A program made the position numbers and the translations under genes. Shown here piece after piece: positions 7,778 to 16,312 of a stretch of 64,000 nucleotides of DNA. Location: contig NZ_RKLT01000006.1 of the NCBI RefSeq assembly GCF_019599505.1, positions 1 to 64,000 of the forward strand. Direction: 5' to 3'. The notes under the pieces were generated by a model, which saw only the letters and a program-made list of their open reading frames with translations, was not told the DNA's origin and made no database searches. The stretch is from Haloarcula nitratireducens (GTDB lineage Archaea; Halobacteriota; Halobacteria; Halobacteriales; Haloarculaceae). Position 1 is the first letter of the stretch. Every line of letters starts with the position of its first letter.

Positions 7778-8922
7778 ATGGCACAGGGGCCCGTGCGGAA
7801 ACTCCGGAGCGAACGAGCGCGACTCGAACGCTACGGCGCAGACGGAAAACTGCCTCGGGAGACGACCGAGGCATTGCTTGAGTGGTCGTCTGCACTCCAT
7901 CCAGAGGAATCGGAAGCGACCTACGTAACGCCAGACGGGGAAGCGAAGACGTTCGCGGTCAGCACTGTTCAGACGTACCTGCGTTCGATACGGAAGGTCG
8001 CAGTGCGTGCGATTCCTGACCTCTGTTCGTTGGACCCCTCGGAGTTCAACGACGCAATGGATGCAATGCACACCGGCGAAAATCCACACGTGAAGGACTG
8101 TGGGCTGGCCAAACGCACACTGGCAATCGCTCAGTCCGCAGCGCGAACGTTCGTCTGGTATTTCGATATCGCTTCACCTGCGGAGATTACCGTGTACAGC
8201 GAGCAACCAAAGTCAGGTCACGACGACAGCGAGGTTTTCTTACGTCGTGACGTGCAGGCGCTCAGACAACACGTCGATGGCCCTCGAAACAGGGCACTAT
8301 TGGAGTTGCTGTTGAACACCGGACAACGAATCAGCGCGATTCAGGGACTTCGGATTCGAGATATCGACCTTGAACACGGAACGTTCTCGCTCAATACTGA
8401 CCGTGAAGGCCTGAAAGGTGCAGCGAGACGGGTCAATCGACGACCACTGCTCGGTGCACAGTGGGCTCTCACAAACTGGCTCGAAGTCCATCCACGTATG
8501 TCTTCGTCGGTGATCCCGATCACCACTACACGAAACTAGACCAACCGCTGTGTCAAGGTACGATTCGACGGATGCTCGAAACAACTGCCGGTCGGGCGAA
8601 CGTCGACAAGCCGGTCAACCCACATAGCTTTCGCCACTTCTGGACGACGACGATGAAACAGGATTACGGCCTGAACGACGACGAGATTAAACTGCTGCTC
8701 GGACACGGAAGAGAGGGAAATGGTGTCAATATCGTCTACAACCATTCGAAGACCGCGGAACTCCTCTCTAACGTTGAAAGAAAACTGGGAGATAGCCGTG
8801 ATCAGACTCCCAAACCGCTAACACCGGACAACTGCGGAGCGTGCGGTGAGGAACTCGATGCTCACTGGCAGTGCTGCCCCGTGTGTGGAATGCGATACGG
8901 ACCCGCGAACCTGTCGCTGTAA
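7778..8922 (+). pseudogene. Tyrosine recombinase (integrase) with one frameshift
   Basis: The first frame (7778-8539) has an N-terminal SAM-like core-binding region and the first catalytic Arg in LNTGQRISAIQGLRIRDIDL (near residue 188). Its last codons after EVHP are nonsense. The next frame continues from about 8495 as TYVFVGDPDHHYTKLDQPL, then HSFRHFWTT (the H-x-x-R box), LLLGHGREG and the nucleophile Tyr in IVYNHS. It ends in a zinc ribbon (CGACGEELDAHWQCCPVCG). One missing C in the ccca run near 8492-8494 explains the switch (H-P-T-Y when restored). A full-length protein would be about 381 residues. It belongs to the haloarchaeal XerC/D-like integrases with a zinc-ribbon tail. It is probably inactive, unless this is a base-calling error. 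Confidence 0.85.
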
Positions 8923-9008
8923 TCTCATCTTGGGGGTTGCTTGTCACCCTCCATCTCGGGGTTCCGGACGAAAGGATGTTTTAGGCTCCCTGTACACTAG
9001 CCCTAACA

Positions 9009-9983
9009 ATGAGCGAGTCCGACGGAGCCAAACAGGTAGACGATCCGGACTACCACAGCCAGAATCACACTGCGGCACAGACCTGTGGCTGGACGGCCAA
9101 TTCTTTGCGCGGCGAGGGGCGTTGTTATAAATACTTCTTCTATGGGATCGAGTCCCACCGCTGCATCCAGATGACGCCCGTCGTGAAGTGCAACGAGCGC
9201 TGCGTCTTCTGCTGGCGCGACCACGCGGGCCACGCGTACGAACTGGGCGACGTCGAGTGGGACGATCCGGCGGCCGTCGCCGATGCCTCCGTGGAGCTCC
9301 AGAGGGACCTGCTCTCGGGGTTCGGCGGCAACGACGAGGTGCCCGACGACGTCTTCGACCAGGCGATGGAGCCGCGCCACGTCGCCATCTCGCTCGACGG
9401 CGAACCGACGCTGTATCCCTACCTGCCGGAACTCATCGAGGAGTTCCACGCGCGGGACATCACGACGTTCCTCGTCTCGAACGGCACGAATCCCGAGATG
9501 CTCGCCGAGTGCGACCCGACCCAACTGTACGTCTCCGTCGACGCCCCCGACCGACAGACGTTCGACTCGACGGTCAAGGCCGTCGAGGACGGCGCGTGGG
9601 AGTCGCTGATCGACACGTTCGACGTCCTCGCGGAGAAGGACGAGACGCGCACGGTGATCCGGACGACGCTCGTCGACGGCCACAACATGCACCACCCCGA
9701 ATGGTACGCGGCGATGTGCGACCGAGCCGACGCCGACTTCGTCGAGATGAAGGCGTACATGCACGTCGGCCACTCGCGCGGGCGACTCGATCGCGACTCG
9801 ATGCCCGACCACAGCGATGTCAGAGAGTTCACCGAGGCCGTCAGCGAGTACCTCCCCCACGACGTGCTCAAAGAGGTCGAGGAGTCCCGCGTGGCCGTCC
9901 TCGCCGAGGACGAACAGACGTGGGTGCCGAAGTTGGAGAAGGGAAGCGAATTTTGGGAGCGAGACGCGCTCGTCGAGTACTGA
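9009..9983 (+). CDS. taw1: tRNA 4-demethylwyosine synthase TYW1
   Basis: 324 residues. This radical-SAM enzyme condenses pyruvate-derived carbons onto m1G37 of tRNA-Phe, the second step of wyosine synthesis. The SAM cluster is CNERCVFCW (near residue 61, C-x3-C-x2-C). A second set of Cys (C26, C39, C52) lies N-terminally, as expected for the extra [4Fe-4S] cluster in TYW1. ISLDGEPTLYPYL (near 125) is the SAM-binding GEPT motif. Length is normal for archaeal TYW1. The first 37-45 codons are AT-richer at third positions than the rest and appear element-derived. The body has the native GC3 bias. Expression would depend on a promoter brought in with the element (the TTTTAG-containing box near 8978-8984). 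Confidence 0.95.
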   Translation: MSESDGAKQVDDPDYHSQNHTAAQTCGWTANSLRGEGRCYKYFFYGIESHRCIQMTPVVKCNERCVFCWRDHAGHAYELGDVEWDDPAAVADASVELQRDLLSGFGGNDEVPDDVFDQAMEPRHVAISLDGEPTLYPYLPELIEEFHARDITTFLVSNGTNPEMLAECDPTQLYVSVDAPDRQTFDSTVKAVEDGAWESLIDTFDVLAEKDETRTVIRTTLVDGHNMHHPEWYAAMCDRADADFVEMKAYMHVGHSRGRLDRDSMPDHSDVREFTEAVSEYLPHDVLKEVEESRVAVLAEDEQTWVPKLEKGSEFWERDALVEY

Positions 9984-9995
9984 ACGCGAGTCGGC

Positions 9996-10010
9996 AACTG
10001 GACTCCAGTT
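9996..10010. promoter_or_regulatory. Palindrome aactgga-c-tccagtt between taw1 and rbkR
   Basis: A perfect 7-bp inverted repeat with a 1-bp centre, 13 bp after the taw1 stop and about 75 bp before rbkR. Either a transcription-end structure or an operator fits. A shorter palindrome, GAATTC at 10030-10035, lies closer to the gene. RbkR proteins autoregulate in other archaea, but I cannot match either site to a known box by eye. Confidence 0.3.
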
Positions 10011-10082
10011 CCCTGTCGTTCCACATCTGGAATTCATATCACGTTCGGTACGCTTATCGGTCGCGACTCCGTAGCGTCGCGT

Positions 10083-10781
10083 ATGGCTGAATCATCGGGA
10101 CGGGTCGTCGGGCGCGACGAGCTGGCGACGCTGAAACTGCTCGCGCTCGACGGCGCGCTGGACGAGCCGACGAAGGTATCCTGTGCGGACCTCGCGGCGC
10201 GGCTCGAGGCCTCGAATCAGACGGCCTCGCGCCGCCTCCAACGGCTCGAAGACGCGGACTTCCTCGACCGCGACATCGGCGGCGACGGTCAGGAAGTCCG
10301 CATCACCGCCGCGGGCGAGCGCCGCCTCCAGTCGGAGTACGCGGACTACCGGCGCATCTTCGAATCGGACGCCAGCGTCCACCTGAACGGCATCGTCACC
10401 TCGGGGATGGGCGAGGGACGGCACTACATCACGCTGCCCGGATACATGGAGCAGTTCATCGAGCGACTGAACTACGAACCGTTCGCCGGGACGCTGAACC
10501 TCGAACTCACCGAGGAGAGCGTCCGCAAGCGCGCGCGACTCGGCGCGCTGGAACCCGTGACTATCGAGGGCTGGGAGGACGACGAGCGCACCTACGGCCC
10601 GGCGTACTGCTACCCGGTCTCCGTCGAGAGCGGCGACGGCGAGTACGAGCCCGCCCACGTCATCGCGCCCGAGCGGACCCACCACGGCGAGGAGCAACTG
10701 GAGGTCATCGCCCCCGAGAAGCTCCGGGACGTGCTCGAACTGGAAGACGGCGACGAGGTGACCGTCCATGTCTCGGAGTGA
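10083..10781 (+). CDS. rbkR: RbkR: HTH regulator fused to CTP-dependent riboflavin kinase
   Basis: 232 residues. Residues 1-85 form a winged helix ([31 protein letters not shown]). From about 95 comes the DUF120 riboflavin-kinase domain: [38 protein letters not shown] and the [16 protein letters not shown] strands. DUF120 enzymes make FMN from riboflavin using CTP. Fusions with this HTH are known in archaea as the autoregulating activator/repressor of riboflavin genes. It overlaps ribB by 14 bp, so the two genes are surely co-transcribed and translationally coupled. Confidence 0.92.
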   Translation: MAESSGRVVGRDELATLKLLALDGALDEPTKVSCADLAARLEASNQTASRRLQRLEDADFLDRDIGGDGQEVRITAAGERRLQSEYADYRRIFESDASVHLNGIVTSGMGEGRHYITLPGYMEQFIERLNYEPFAGTLNLELTEESVRKRARLGALEPVTIEGWEDDERTYGPAYCYPVSVESGDGEYEPAHVIAPERTHHGEEQLEVIAPEKLRDVLELEDGDEVTVHVSE

Positions 10782-11439
10782 GACTGCCGTGGACGCGGAC
10801 AGCGCCGCCGACGCCGTCGCCGCGTTCGCCCGCGGCGACCCCGTGTTGGTCCACGACGCCGCCGACCGCGAGGGCGAAACGGACGTAATCTACCCCGCAG
10901 GGGCCGTCGACTCGGCGGCCGTCGCCCACATGCGTAACGACGCGGGCGGTCTCGTCTGCGTCGCCCTCTCCGACGCCGTCGCCGACGCCTTAGACCTCCC
11001 GTTCATGCGGGAGGTCGTCGACCACCCGACCGCCGCGGACCACGAACTGGGCTACGACGAGCGCTCCTCGTTCTCGCTGACGGTGAACCACCGCGACACC
11101 TTCACGGGTATCACCGACGAGGACCGCGCGCTGACCATCCGCGAACTCGCCGCGGTCGCCGCCGACCCCGACGCGGACGCGTTCGCCGAGGCGTTCCGCT
11201 CGCCGGGCCACGTCCACCTGTTACGGGCCGCCCCGAACCTCTTGGACGACCGGGAGGGCCACACCGAACTCGGGGTCGCGCTGGCCGCCGCCGCCGACCA
11301 ACCCCCCGCCGCCGTCGTCTGTGAGATGCTCGACGACGAGACGGGCGAGGCGTTGCCGCCGGCCGCCGCCCGCGCCTACGCCGAGCGCGAAGGTCTGGTC
11401 TACGTCGAGGGAGCGGCGCTGTTGGCCGCGCTCGAGTGA
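10768..11439 (+). CDS. ribB: 3,4-dihydroxy-2-butanone 4-phosphate synthase
   Basis: 223 residues. The enzyme converts ribulose 5-phosphate into the four-carbon unit used for riboflavin. It has the [13 protein letters not shown] metal-binding loop (near 33, slightly varied from the bacterial DREnEgD), the [17 protein letters not shown] segment (near 112) and the GHVHLLRA motif (near 147). It starts inside the 3' end of rbkR, so kinase/regulator and pathway enzyme form one operon. Confidence 0.93.
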   Translation: MSRSETAVDADSAADAVAAFARGDPVLVHDAADREGETDVIYPAGAVDSAAVAHMRNDAGGLVCVALSDAVADALDLPFMREVVDHPTAADHELGYDERSSFSLTVNHRDTFTGITDEDRALTIRELAAVAADPDADAFAEAFRSPGHVHLLRAAPNLLDDREGHTELGVALAAAADQPPAAVVCEMLDDETGEALPPAAARAYAEREGLVYVEGAALLAALE

Positions 11440-11565
11440 CCTCTCCGCGACCGCGAACCGCGCGTCGCTAAGTCGGGCTTGCCGAGATCGCCGTCTGAAT
11501 CAGCCGGGCTTACGATTCGCTACGGCGGGAATAACAATGCCCGCTTGTCGTGGGTAATTGGGTGC

Positions 11566-12675
11566 ATGGCACCGATTCCAAGTTTAAACCGGCTTTCGGG
11601 GCGACGGCTCGCCACGCTGCTCGTGGTAGCCGCCGTCTTGCTGGCACCGACGACCGGTCTGGTCGCCGCACAGGCCGACGAGACGCCGACCGAGACACCG
11701 ACCGACGGACCGATGGAGACGCCGCCCGACGACGAGGCGGAACCGACGGCTACACCGTCCGACGAGGAGGCGGAGACGCCGACGGACGACGGAGAGGCGA
11801 CGCCGTCTGACGACGGCGAGGACGCGACGCCGACCGACGAGGCGGCGAGCGCCGATGGGCAGTACGCCGCCGTCCAGGGCGACCAGTGTACCGTGGTAAC
11901 GCCGCTCTCCGGGAACGAGTCCGCACAGGAGTTCTACGACTACCGGCTTCCGGAGGAGTTCGCGGATAACCCCTACATCAACACGACGGGCGACGCGTAC
12001 GGCTCGGAGGGGACGACGGACCTCCAGCGGGCCAATACGAGCATCGTCTTCCTGTACTCGGACACGAACGGCACCGAGGACACGGCCGACGACACGCTGA
12101 GCCTGGTGTTCGTCCACGGTAACGAGGGCAACGCCAACTCCAGTGGCGGGTCGGCGTCCCTCGATATAACCCAACTCCCGGCCAACGGGACGTGGACGGT
12201 CCGCGACGACCAGTACGACGGGCCTACCAGCTACGACGTCTGGACCGTCGACAACGAGACCGCTCGCGTCGACTGGACGTGGGGCGACGCGGCCACGGAC
12301 GGCGGCGTCTACAGCGGCCTCGGCGAGAACTTCTCGATCAGCGTCAGTCCGGCCTTCAACGACGAGGCCGTGCTGGCCGGCCAGTACTACAACGGCACCG
12401 TCGAGAACTGGGAAGTCGTCTCGGCCAACGCCTCCGACGAGGACGCGGAGCCGACCCGGACCGCGCTCGACCTCTCGGAGCCGATGACGCTCTCGACCGG
12501 CGGCTGTGAGGGCGTCGCCGCGGACGAGAACGCGACTGACGAGGGCGAGACCGGGACGGAGACGCCGATGGGCGGGAACGAAACCGCGACCGACGCGGGA
12601 ACGCCGTCTGACGTCATCGTCTTAGACGAGGAGACGGCCACGCCCGAGAACGAGACCGCGACCGCGGACAACTGA
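11566..12675 (+). CDS. Secreted Thr/Pro/Asp-rich protein, unknown function
   Basis: 369 residues from ATG 11566 (MAPIPSLNRLSGRRLATLL). A signal sequence is clear: RR, then LATLLVVAAVLLAP and an A-Q-A cleavage-like site near residue 40. Residues 42-100 are TPTETPTD-type acidic repeats, a typical glycosylatable spacer. Residues 105-310 are a folded, Asn-rich region with many N-x-S/T sequons (NGT, NTT, NSS, NET). The end is another Thr/Glu-rich stretch. No membrane anchor or PGF-CTERM-like motif is visible, so it is probably released or loosely held outside the cell. No family recognised. Confidence 0.75.
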   Translation: MAPIPSLNRLSGRRLATLLVVAAVLLAPTTGLVAAQADETPTETPTDGPMETPPDDEAEPTATPSDEEAETPTDDGEATPSDDGEDATPTDEAASADGQYAAVQGDQCTVVTPLSGNESAQEFYDYRLPEEFADNPYINTTGDAYGSEGTTDLQRANTSIVFLYSDTNGTEDTADDTLSLVFVHGNEGNANSSGGSASLDITQLPANGTWTVRDDQYDGPTSYDVWTVDNETARVDWTWGDAATDGGVYSGLGENFSISVSPAFNDEAVLAGQYYNGTVENWEVVSANASDEDAEPTRTALDLSEPMTLSTGGCEGVAADENATDEGETGTETPMGGNETATDAGTPSDVIVLDEETATPENETATADN

Positions 12676-12740
12676 GAGCGCGAGTCCGCGACCGTGCACG
12701 ATTCCGTCGGCGGGTCCGCACGACCGCCGACGATGCGTCC

Positions 12741-12746
12741 TTTTTT
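12741..12746 (+). terminator. T6 tract after the secreted-protein gene
   Basis: Six T residues 65 bp after the stop codon, before the ilvE promoter region. This is consistent with archaeal oligo-T termination. Confidence 0.4.
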
Positions 12747-12790
12747 CGCCGGCTCACGCAACTGCCAACAGTGAACAGACACCGTCAACA

Positions 12791-12798
12791 CTCTTAAC
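12791..12798 (+). promoter_or_regulatory. TATA-like box before the ilvE upstream ORF
   Basis: ctcttaac lies about 27 bp before the ATG at 12821, the usual TATA-to-start distance for a leaderless haloarchaeal mRNA. It is about 90 bp before the ilvE ATG. Transcription may therefore begin at the upstream ORF, not at ilvE. Confidence 0.4.
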
Positions 12799-12820
12799 GG
12801 AGGAATTCAATTGGGTGTAT

Positions 12821-12886
12821 ATGACTCACGACGAACCAACGGTCGGTATCACACGTGACTGTCGGACGCGGGGGACCAGCGCATGA
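12821..12886 (+). CDS. 21-residue upstream ORF overlapping ilvE
   Basis: ATG at 12821 opens a 21-residue frame, MTHDEPTVGITRDCRTRGTS plus a final A. Its TGA (12884-12886) overlaps the ilvE ATG (12883) as ATGA. The TATA-like box sits at the right distance for this ATG to be the mRNA 5' end. Such an overlap usually means translational coupling. The peptide is not rich in Leu, Ile or Val, so a classical attenuator is not indicated. It could be chance or a remnant of an older N-terminus. Confidence 0.4.
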   Translation: MTHDEPTVGITRDCRTRGTSA

Positions 12887-13815
12887 GCGACCGTCCCGAG
12901 ATGTTCGAGGGCGTCGAGGAGATTTGGATGGACGGCGAGTTCGTCGACTTCGAGGACGCGAACGTCCACTTGCTTACCCACGCGCTTCACTACGGCACCG
13001 GCGTCTTCGAGGGGGTTCGCTGCTACGAGACCGAGGAAGGCCCGGCCATCTTCCGCTGGGAGGAACACCTCGATCGGTTCTACGACTCCGCCGAGGTGTA
13101 CGACATGGAGATCCCCTTCGAGAAGGACGAACTCACCGAGGCCACGGTGGAACTCATCCAGCGTGAGGGCCTGCAGTCCTGTTACATCCGCCCGATCGCC
13201 TTCTACGGGTACGGGCCGCTCGGGCTGAACCCCGGCAAGTCGCCCGTGCAGGTCGGTCTCGCCGCGTGGCCGTGGGGCGCGTATCTCGGCGAGGAGGCGC
13301 TCGAAGACGGCGTCGACGTGGCCATCTCCTCCTGGCGGAAGTACTCCTCCGATCAGATCCCGACCAACGCGAAGACGACGGGTCCCTACGTCAACAGCGT
13401 CCTCGCGTCGCTGGAGGCCAGAGGCAACGGCTACGTCGAGGCAATCGTCCTCAACCAGGAGGGCAACGTCGCCGAGGGGCCGGGCGAGAACATCTTCCTC
13501 GTCCGCGACGGCGAGATCTACACGACCGGGCTGGCCGAGTCAATCCTCGACGGCATCACCCGGCGCACCGCCATCGAACTCGCCGAGGAACTGGGCTACG
13601 AGGTCCACGACGAGGCGACCATCTCGCGGGGCGAACTGTACACCGCCGACGAGCTGTTCTTCACCGGCACCGCGGCTGAGGTGACGCCCATCCGCAGCGT
13701 CGACGACAACCAGATCGGCGCGGGGACCAAGGGACCGGTCACCGACGAGCTCCAGACGGCCTTCTTCGACCTCGTCGAGTCAGGCGAGCGAGAAGAGTGG
13801 TTCCGCTACGTCTAA
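12883..13815 (+). CDS. ilvE: Branched-chain amino acid aminotransferase
   Basis: 310 residues, PLP-dependent class IV transaminase for the last step of Leu/Ile/Val synthesis. Signatures are HALHYGTGVFEGVRCY (near residue 30) and the PLP lysine in NAKTTGPYVNS (near 163). Then come EGPGENIFLVRDG (near 197), LDGITRRTAIELA (near 222) and FFTGTAAEVTPI (near 262). Length and motif order are normal. It begins within the stop of a 21-residue upstream ORF. It converges with the DUF502 gene, 11 bp apart. Confidence 0.96.
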   Translation: MSDRPEMFEGVEEIWMDGEFVDFEDANVHLLTHALHYGTGVFEGVRCYETEEGPAIFRWEEHLDRFYDSAEVYDMEIPFEKDELTEATVELIQREGLQSCYIRPIAFYGYGPLGLNPGKSPVQVGLAAWPWGAYLGEEALEDGVDVAISSWRKYSSDQIPTNAKTTGPYVNSVLASLEARGNGYVEAIVLNQEGNVAEGPGENIFLVRDGEIYTTGLAESILDGITRRTAIELAEELGYEVHDEATISRGELYTADELFFTGTAAEVTPIRSVDDNQIGAGTKGPVTDELQTAFFDLVESGEREEWFRYV

Positions 13816-13826
13816 GCTGAACCCAG

Positions 13827-14480
13827 TTAGTCTTCGCTGGTCATCGGGATCGGGCTGTCGCCGTCGTGCGTGTCGCCGAACCCGGCACTGAGGATGCGCG
13901 TCAGCGCGTCTTCGACGCGTTCGTCGGTCTCCTCGTAGTCCTCGGGAGAGACTTCGATGACGAACCCGGTGGTGATGTTCGGTGCCGTCGGCAGAAACAG
14001 GACGTCGCGGCCGTCGTCGGTCGTCTTCCCGGTCTTGAACGCGGTCATCCGCAGCCCGTCCCACACTTCGAGCTTCACGGGTTTCTGGAGTTCGTCGGTG
14101 CCCGACACCGCCGTCTCGACCGCCATCTTCGAGGCGTTGTACACCACTCGAAGCCCCGGAACGTGGTTCATCGCGTCGTCCAAGGCCCGCTCGACGATGT
14201 CGCCGAAGGCGGTCCGCATCAGGTAGCCCACGGAGAAGACGAGCAGGACGAACAGGACGAGCGCGACGAAGACCCGGGCGAACTCCACCGCTCGGGCGGT
14301 GGCGGCGTCGGCGGGCACACCGAGCGCGATCAGGAGCCCGGAGTCGATGGCGGGGATGAAAAACGCCGCGGAAGCCAGGATGCCGTAGAGGTAGATGATG
14401 ACGGTGAGGGTGACGATGATGGGCAACAGAACGATGAGGCCGCTCGCGAAGTCACGCTTCCACGACGAAGACGAGGCCAT
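13827..14480 (-). CDS. DUF502 family membrane protein
   Basis: 217 residues. Two hydrophobic segments at about 10-40 (FASGLIVLLPIIVTLTVIIYLYGIL) and 68-92 (FVALVLFVLLVFSVGYLM) anchor a cytoplasmic C-terminal beta-rich domain (VKLEVWDGLRMTAFKTG, VLFLPTAPNITTGFVIEV). The TAPNITTGF stretch is typical of DUF502 proteins, found across prokaryotes and plants (COV-like) with no defined biochemical role. The acidic C-terminal tail is haloarchaeal in style. Confidence 0.85.
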   Translation of the reverse strand: MASSSSWKRDFASGLIVLLPIIVTLTVIIYLYGILASAAFFIPAIDSGLLIALGVPADAATARAVEFARVFVALVLFVLLVFSVGYLMRTAFGDIVERALDDAMNHVPGLRVVYNASKMAVETAVSGTDELQKPVKLEVWDGLRMTAFKTGKTTDDGRDVLFLPTAPNITTGFVIEVSPEDYEETDERVEDALTRILSAGFGDTHDGDSPIPMTSED

Positions 14481-14538
14481 AGGAGATAGTGGCTGTCACG
14501 GGATATGAGCCCTTTCCTTTCCCGTTCCAAGCGCGGAA

Positions 14539-15375
14539 CTAGCCGCCGGCGAGCGCGCGAAGCGCGAACAGCGCGTTCTCCTTGCGTTCGAGGACGCGCC
14601 GCCAGAAGTACGCGGGCCATTCGCTGCCGAAGGGGGCGTACTGCCAGACGTCACAGACGCCGGCGAGCTCGTACTGGGCGTCGGTCCGCACGCCCATCAG
14701 CATCTGCACCTCGTAGGGCGTCTCGTACTCGCTGTGGAGGTCCGCCGCCAGCGTCAGCATCTCGGGGTCGTGGCTGCCGACGGCGACCCCGCCGGTGCGC
14801 TCGCGGAACAGGAACTCCAGGTCCCGTCGATAGGCCGCGTTCACCTCGGCTTTGCGCTGATAGGCCACGTCCGCGGGCGGGTCGTACGCGCCCTTGACCA
14901 GCCGAATCTTCCCGGGTACGTCCGCGAGCCGTTCGAGGTCGTCGGCCGTCCGTCGGAGGTTCGACTGGAGACAGAGACCGACGCCGCCCCCCTGTTCCTC
15001 GGCCTGCGTCTGGAAGGCGTCGATGGCGGCGTCGGTCGTCGTGTGGTCCTCCATGTCCATCCAGACGAAGACGCCGTGTTCCGCGGCGCTCTCGACGACG
15101 CGCGCGAGGTTCTCGCGGAAGAGGGTCTCGTCGACGAGCAGCCCGAGTTGCGAGGGCTTCACGGAGATGCACGCCCGGAGGTCGCTCGCGCCGATGTCGG
15201 CGACGAGCCGCTCGTAGGCGGCGGTGTCGGCCGCCGCCGGAGCGCGTTCGTGATAGTGCTCGCCCAATCGGTTGCAGATGACGCCGACGTTCCGCTCGTT
15301 CGTCCGGCGGGCATGTTCGAGGGCCGCGGCGGCCGACTCCCCGGCGACGAACCGACGTGCCAGTGGCGGCAACAT
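14539..15375 (-). CDS. Proline dehydrogenase
   Basis: 278 residues from ATG 15375 (MLPPLARRFVAG); the longer frame to 15498 is Arg/Ser-rich and was not used. This FAD enzyme oxidises proline to pyrroline-5-carboxylate. It shows the PRODH barrel signatures: CISVKPSQLG (near 78), VFVWMDMEDHTTT (near 111), the LQSNLRRT strand (near 143), IRLVKGAYDPP (near 165) and YEVQMLMG (near 230). It is monofunctional, without the P5C-dehydrogenase half of bacterial PutA. The IS1341 element lies just upstream, divergently oriented. Confidence 0.93.
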   Translation of the reverse strand: MLPPLARRFVAGESAAAALEHARRTNERNVGVICNRLGEHYHERAPAAADTAAYERLVADIGASDLRACISVKPSQLGLLVDETLFRENLARVVESAAEHGVFVWMDMEDHTTTDAAIDAFQTQAEEQGGGVGLCLQSNLRRTADDLERLADVPGKIRLVKGAYDPPADVAYQRKAEVNAAYRRDLEFLFRERTGGVAVGSHDPEMLTLAADLHSEYETPYEVQMLMGVRTDAQYELAGVCDVWQYAPFGSEWPAYFWRRVLERKENALFALRALAGG

Positions 15376-15545
15376 GCCCGATAGTTGCCACCCGGACGGC
15401 AAGAAGGTTGCCGCGTACCGCTGTCGTCGTGACACGCGCTCGGTACGAGTCACAAGGCTCGAAACCAACCACGAGCGATAGCAATCCGACTCCCCCACGC
15501 CCGTTGTAGAATTTATAAAACACTACTTCGTATGTGAGGTTACAG

Positions 15546-16312
15546 ATGGAGGTCAAACGAACCGTTCCGGTCAAACGAACCGTTCCCGAAGACCGACAGA
15601 GCGACCTCCATCAGACCATCGGGCAGTTCAACCACGCCTGTAACTACACTGTCCAACACGGTAGAAACGACGACGGCTATCTCATCCTCAACAAGTCCAC
15701 GATACACGACGAAGTGTACCACGACCTACGAGACGAGACAGACCTGCCCGCGAACCTCTGCGTTCGCGCCTACTCGAAAGCCGTCGAAGCGATGAAATCT
15801 ACAGTTGCAGACTGGAAGAAGGGTAACAGCCGACCACTCCCACGATTCAACGAGCCGTCGAACGCTTGACCCACATCCGCGAGCGAATGGACAACGGGAA
15901 CGACCAAATAAAGCGTCAAATGCACAACTGGGCGTTCCGCGAACTTCAAGAAATGCTCGCGTACAAAGCCAGCGGGTACGGTATCCGCGTGGAGGAGATT
16001 CCGCCTGCGTTTACGAGTCAGACCTGCTCGAAGTGCGAGCATCAGTCCAGCACGAACCGCGATAGCAAGACTGGCTGGTTCGAGTGCAACGAGTGTGGCT
16101 ACTCGGTTGACGGCGACTACAACGCGTCGAAGAACATCGGTCTCAAGTTGCTAACTTTACCACCGGGCAAACGTCCCGATGGGTTGGGCGACGGTCATCT
16201 CGCCCTCAAGTCTGGGATGGTGAACGGGAACGGCGATTACACCGCCTACGACGGTTCGTCGTCAGACCGGGAGTCCACGGACAAGCCCACGACTTCAGTC
16301 GTCGGTAGATGA
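15546..16312 (+). pseudogene. tnpB: tnpB (IS1341-type RNA-guided nuclease), internally deleted
   Basis: Frame 1 (15546-15869) gives the TnpB N-terminus up to PRFNEPSNA. A second frame from about 15852 resumes at V-E-R-LTHIRERMDNGNDQ and runs through MHNWAFRELQEML, the zinc ribbon (CSKCEHQ ... CNECGY) and the last RuvC Asp in DGDYNASKNIGLK. About 160 residues between them are gone, including the RuvC-I Asp region. The first codons carry an exact 18-bp tandem repeat (15551-15568 and 15569-15586, in frame, V-K-R-T-V-P twice). A full TnpB is near 400 residues, so this copy cannot cut DNA. Confidence 0.88.

Larger units (their letters stand above)
6938..9130 (+). mobile_element. Integrative element inserted in the 5' end of taw1
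   Basis: Two direct copies of the taw1 promoter and first 37 codons flank an AT-richer segment with a tyrosine integrase. The left copy spans 6938-7090 and the right copy 8965-9118. The coding parts (110 bp) align without gaps, with 19 differences by my count, nearly all silent before codon 30. The left copy has GC-rich third positions like the chromosome, carries a TAG at codon 18 and ends abruptly. The right copy has lower GC3 and continues into the complete gene. The simplest reading is that the element integrated within taw1 and supplied its own replacement 5' end, leaving the native start as a dead remnant. Cargo is minimal: one small hypothetical gene. The exact crossover lies about 7080-7095 and 9107-9145. 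Confidence 0.75.

Noticed and set aside
12821..12886. Leucine/isoleucine/valine attenuator peptide before ilvE
   Set aside because: Only one Val and one Ile among 21 residues and no terminator/antiterminator pair, so only translational coupling is proposed.
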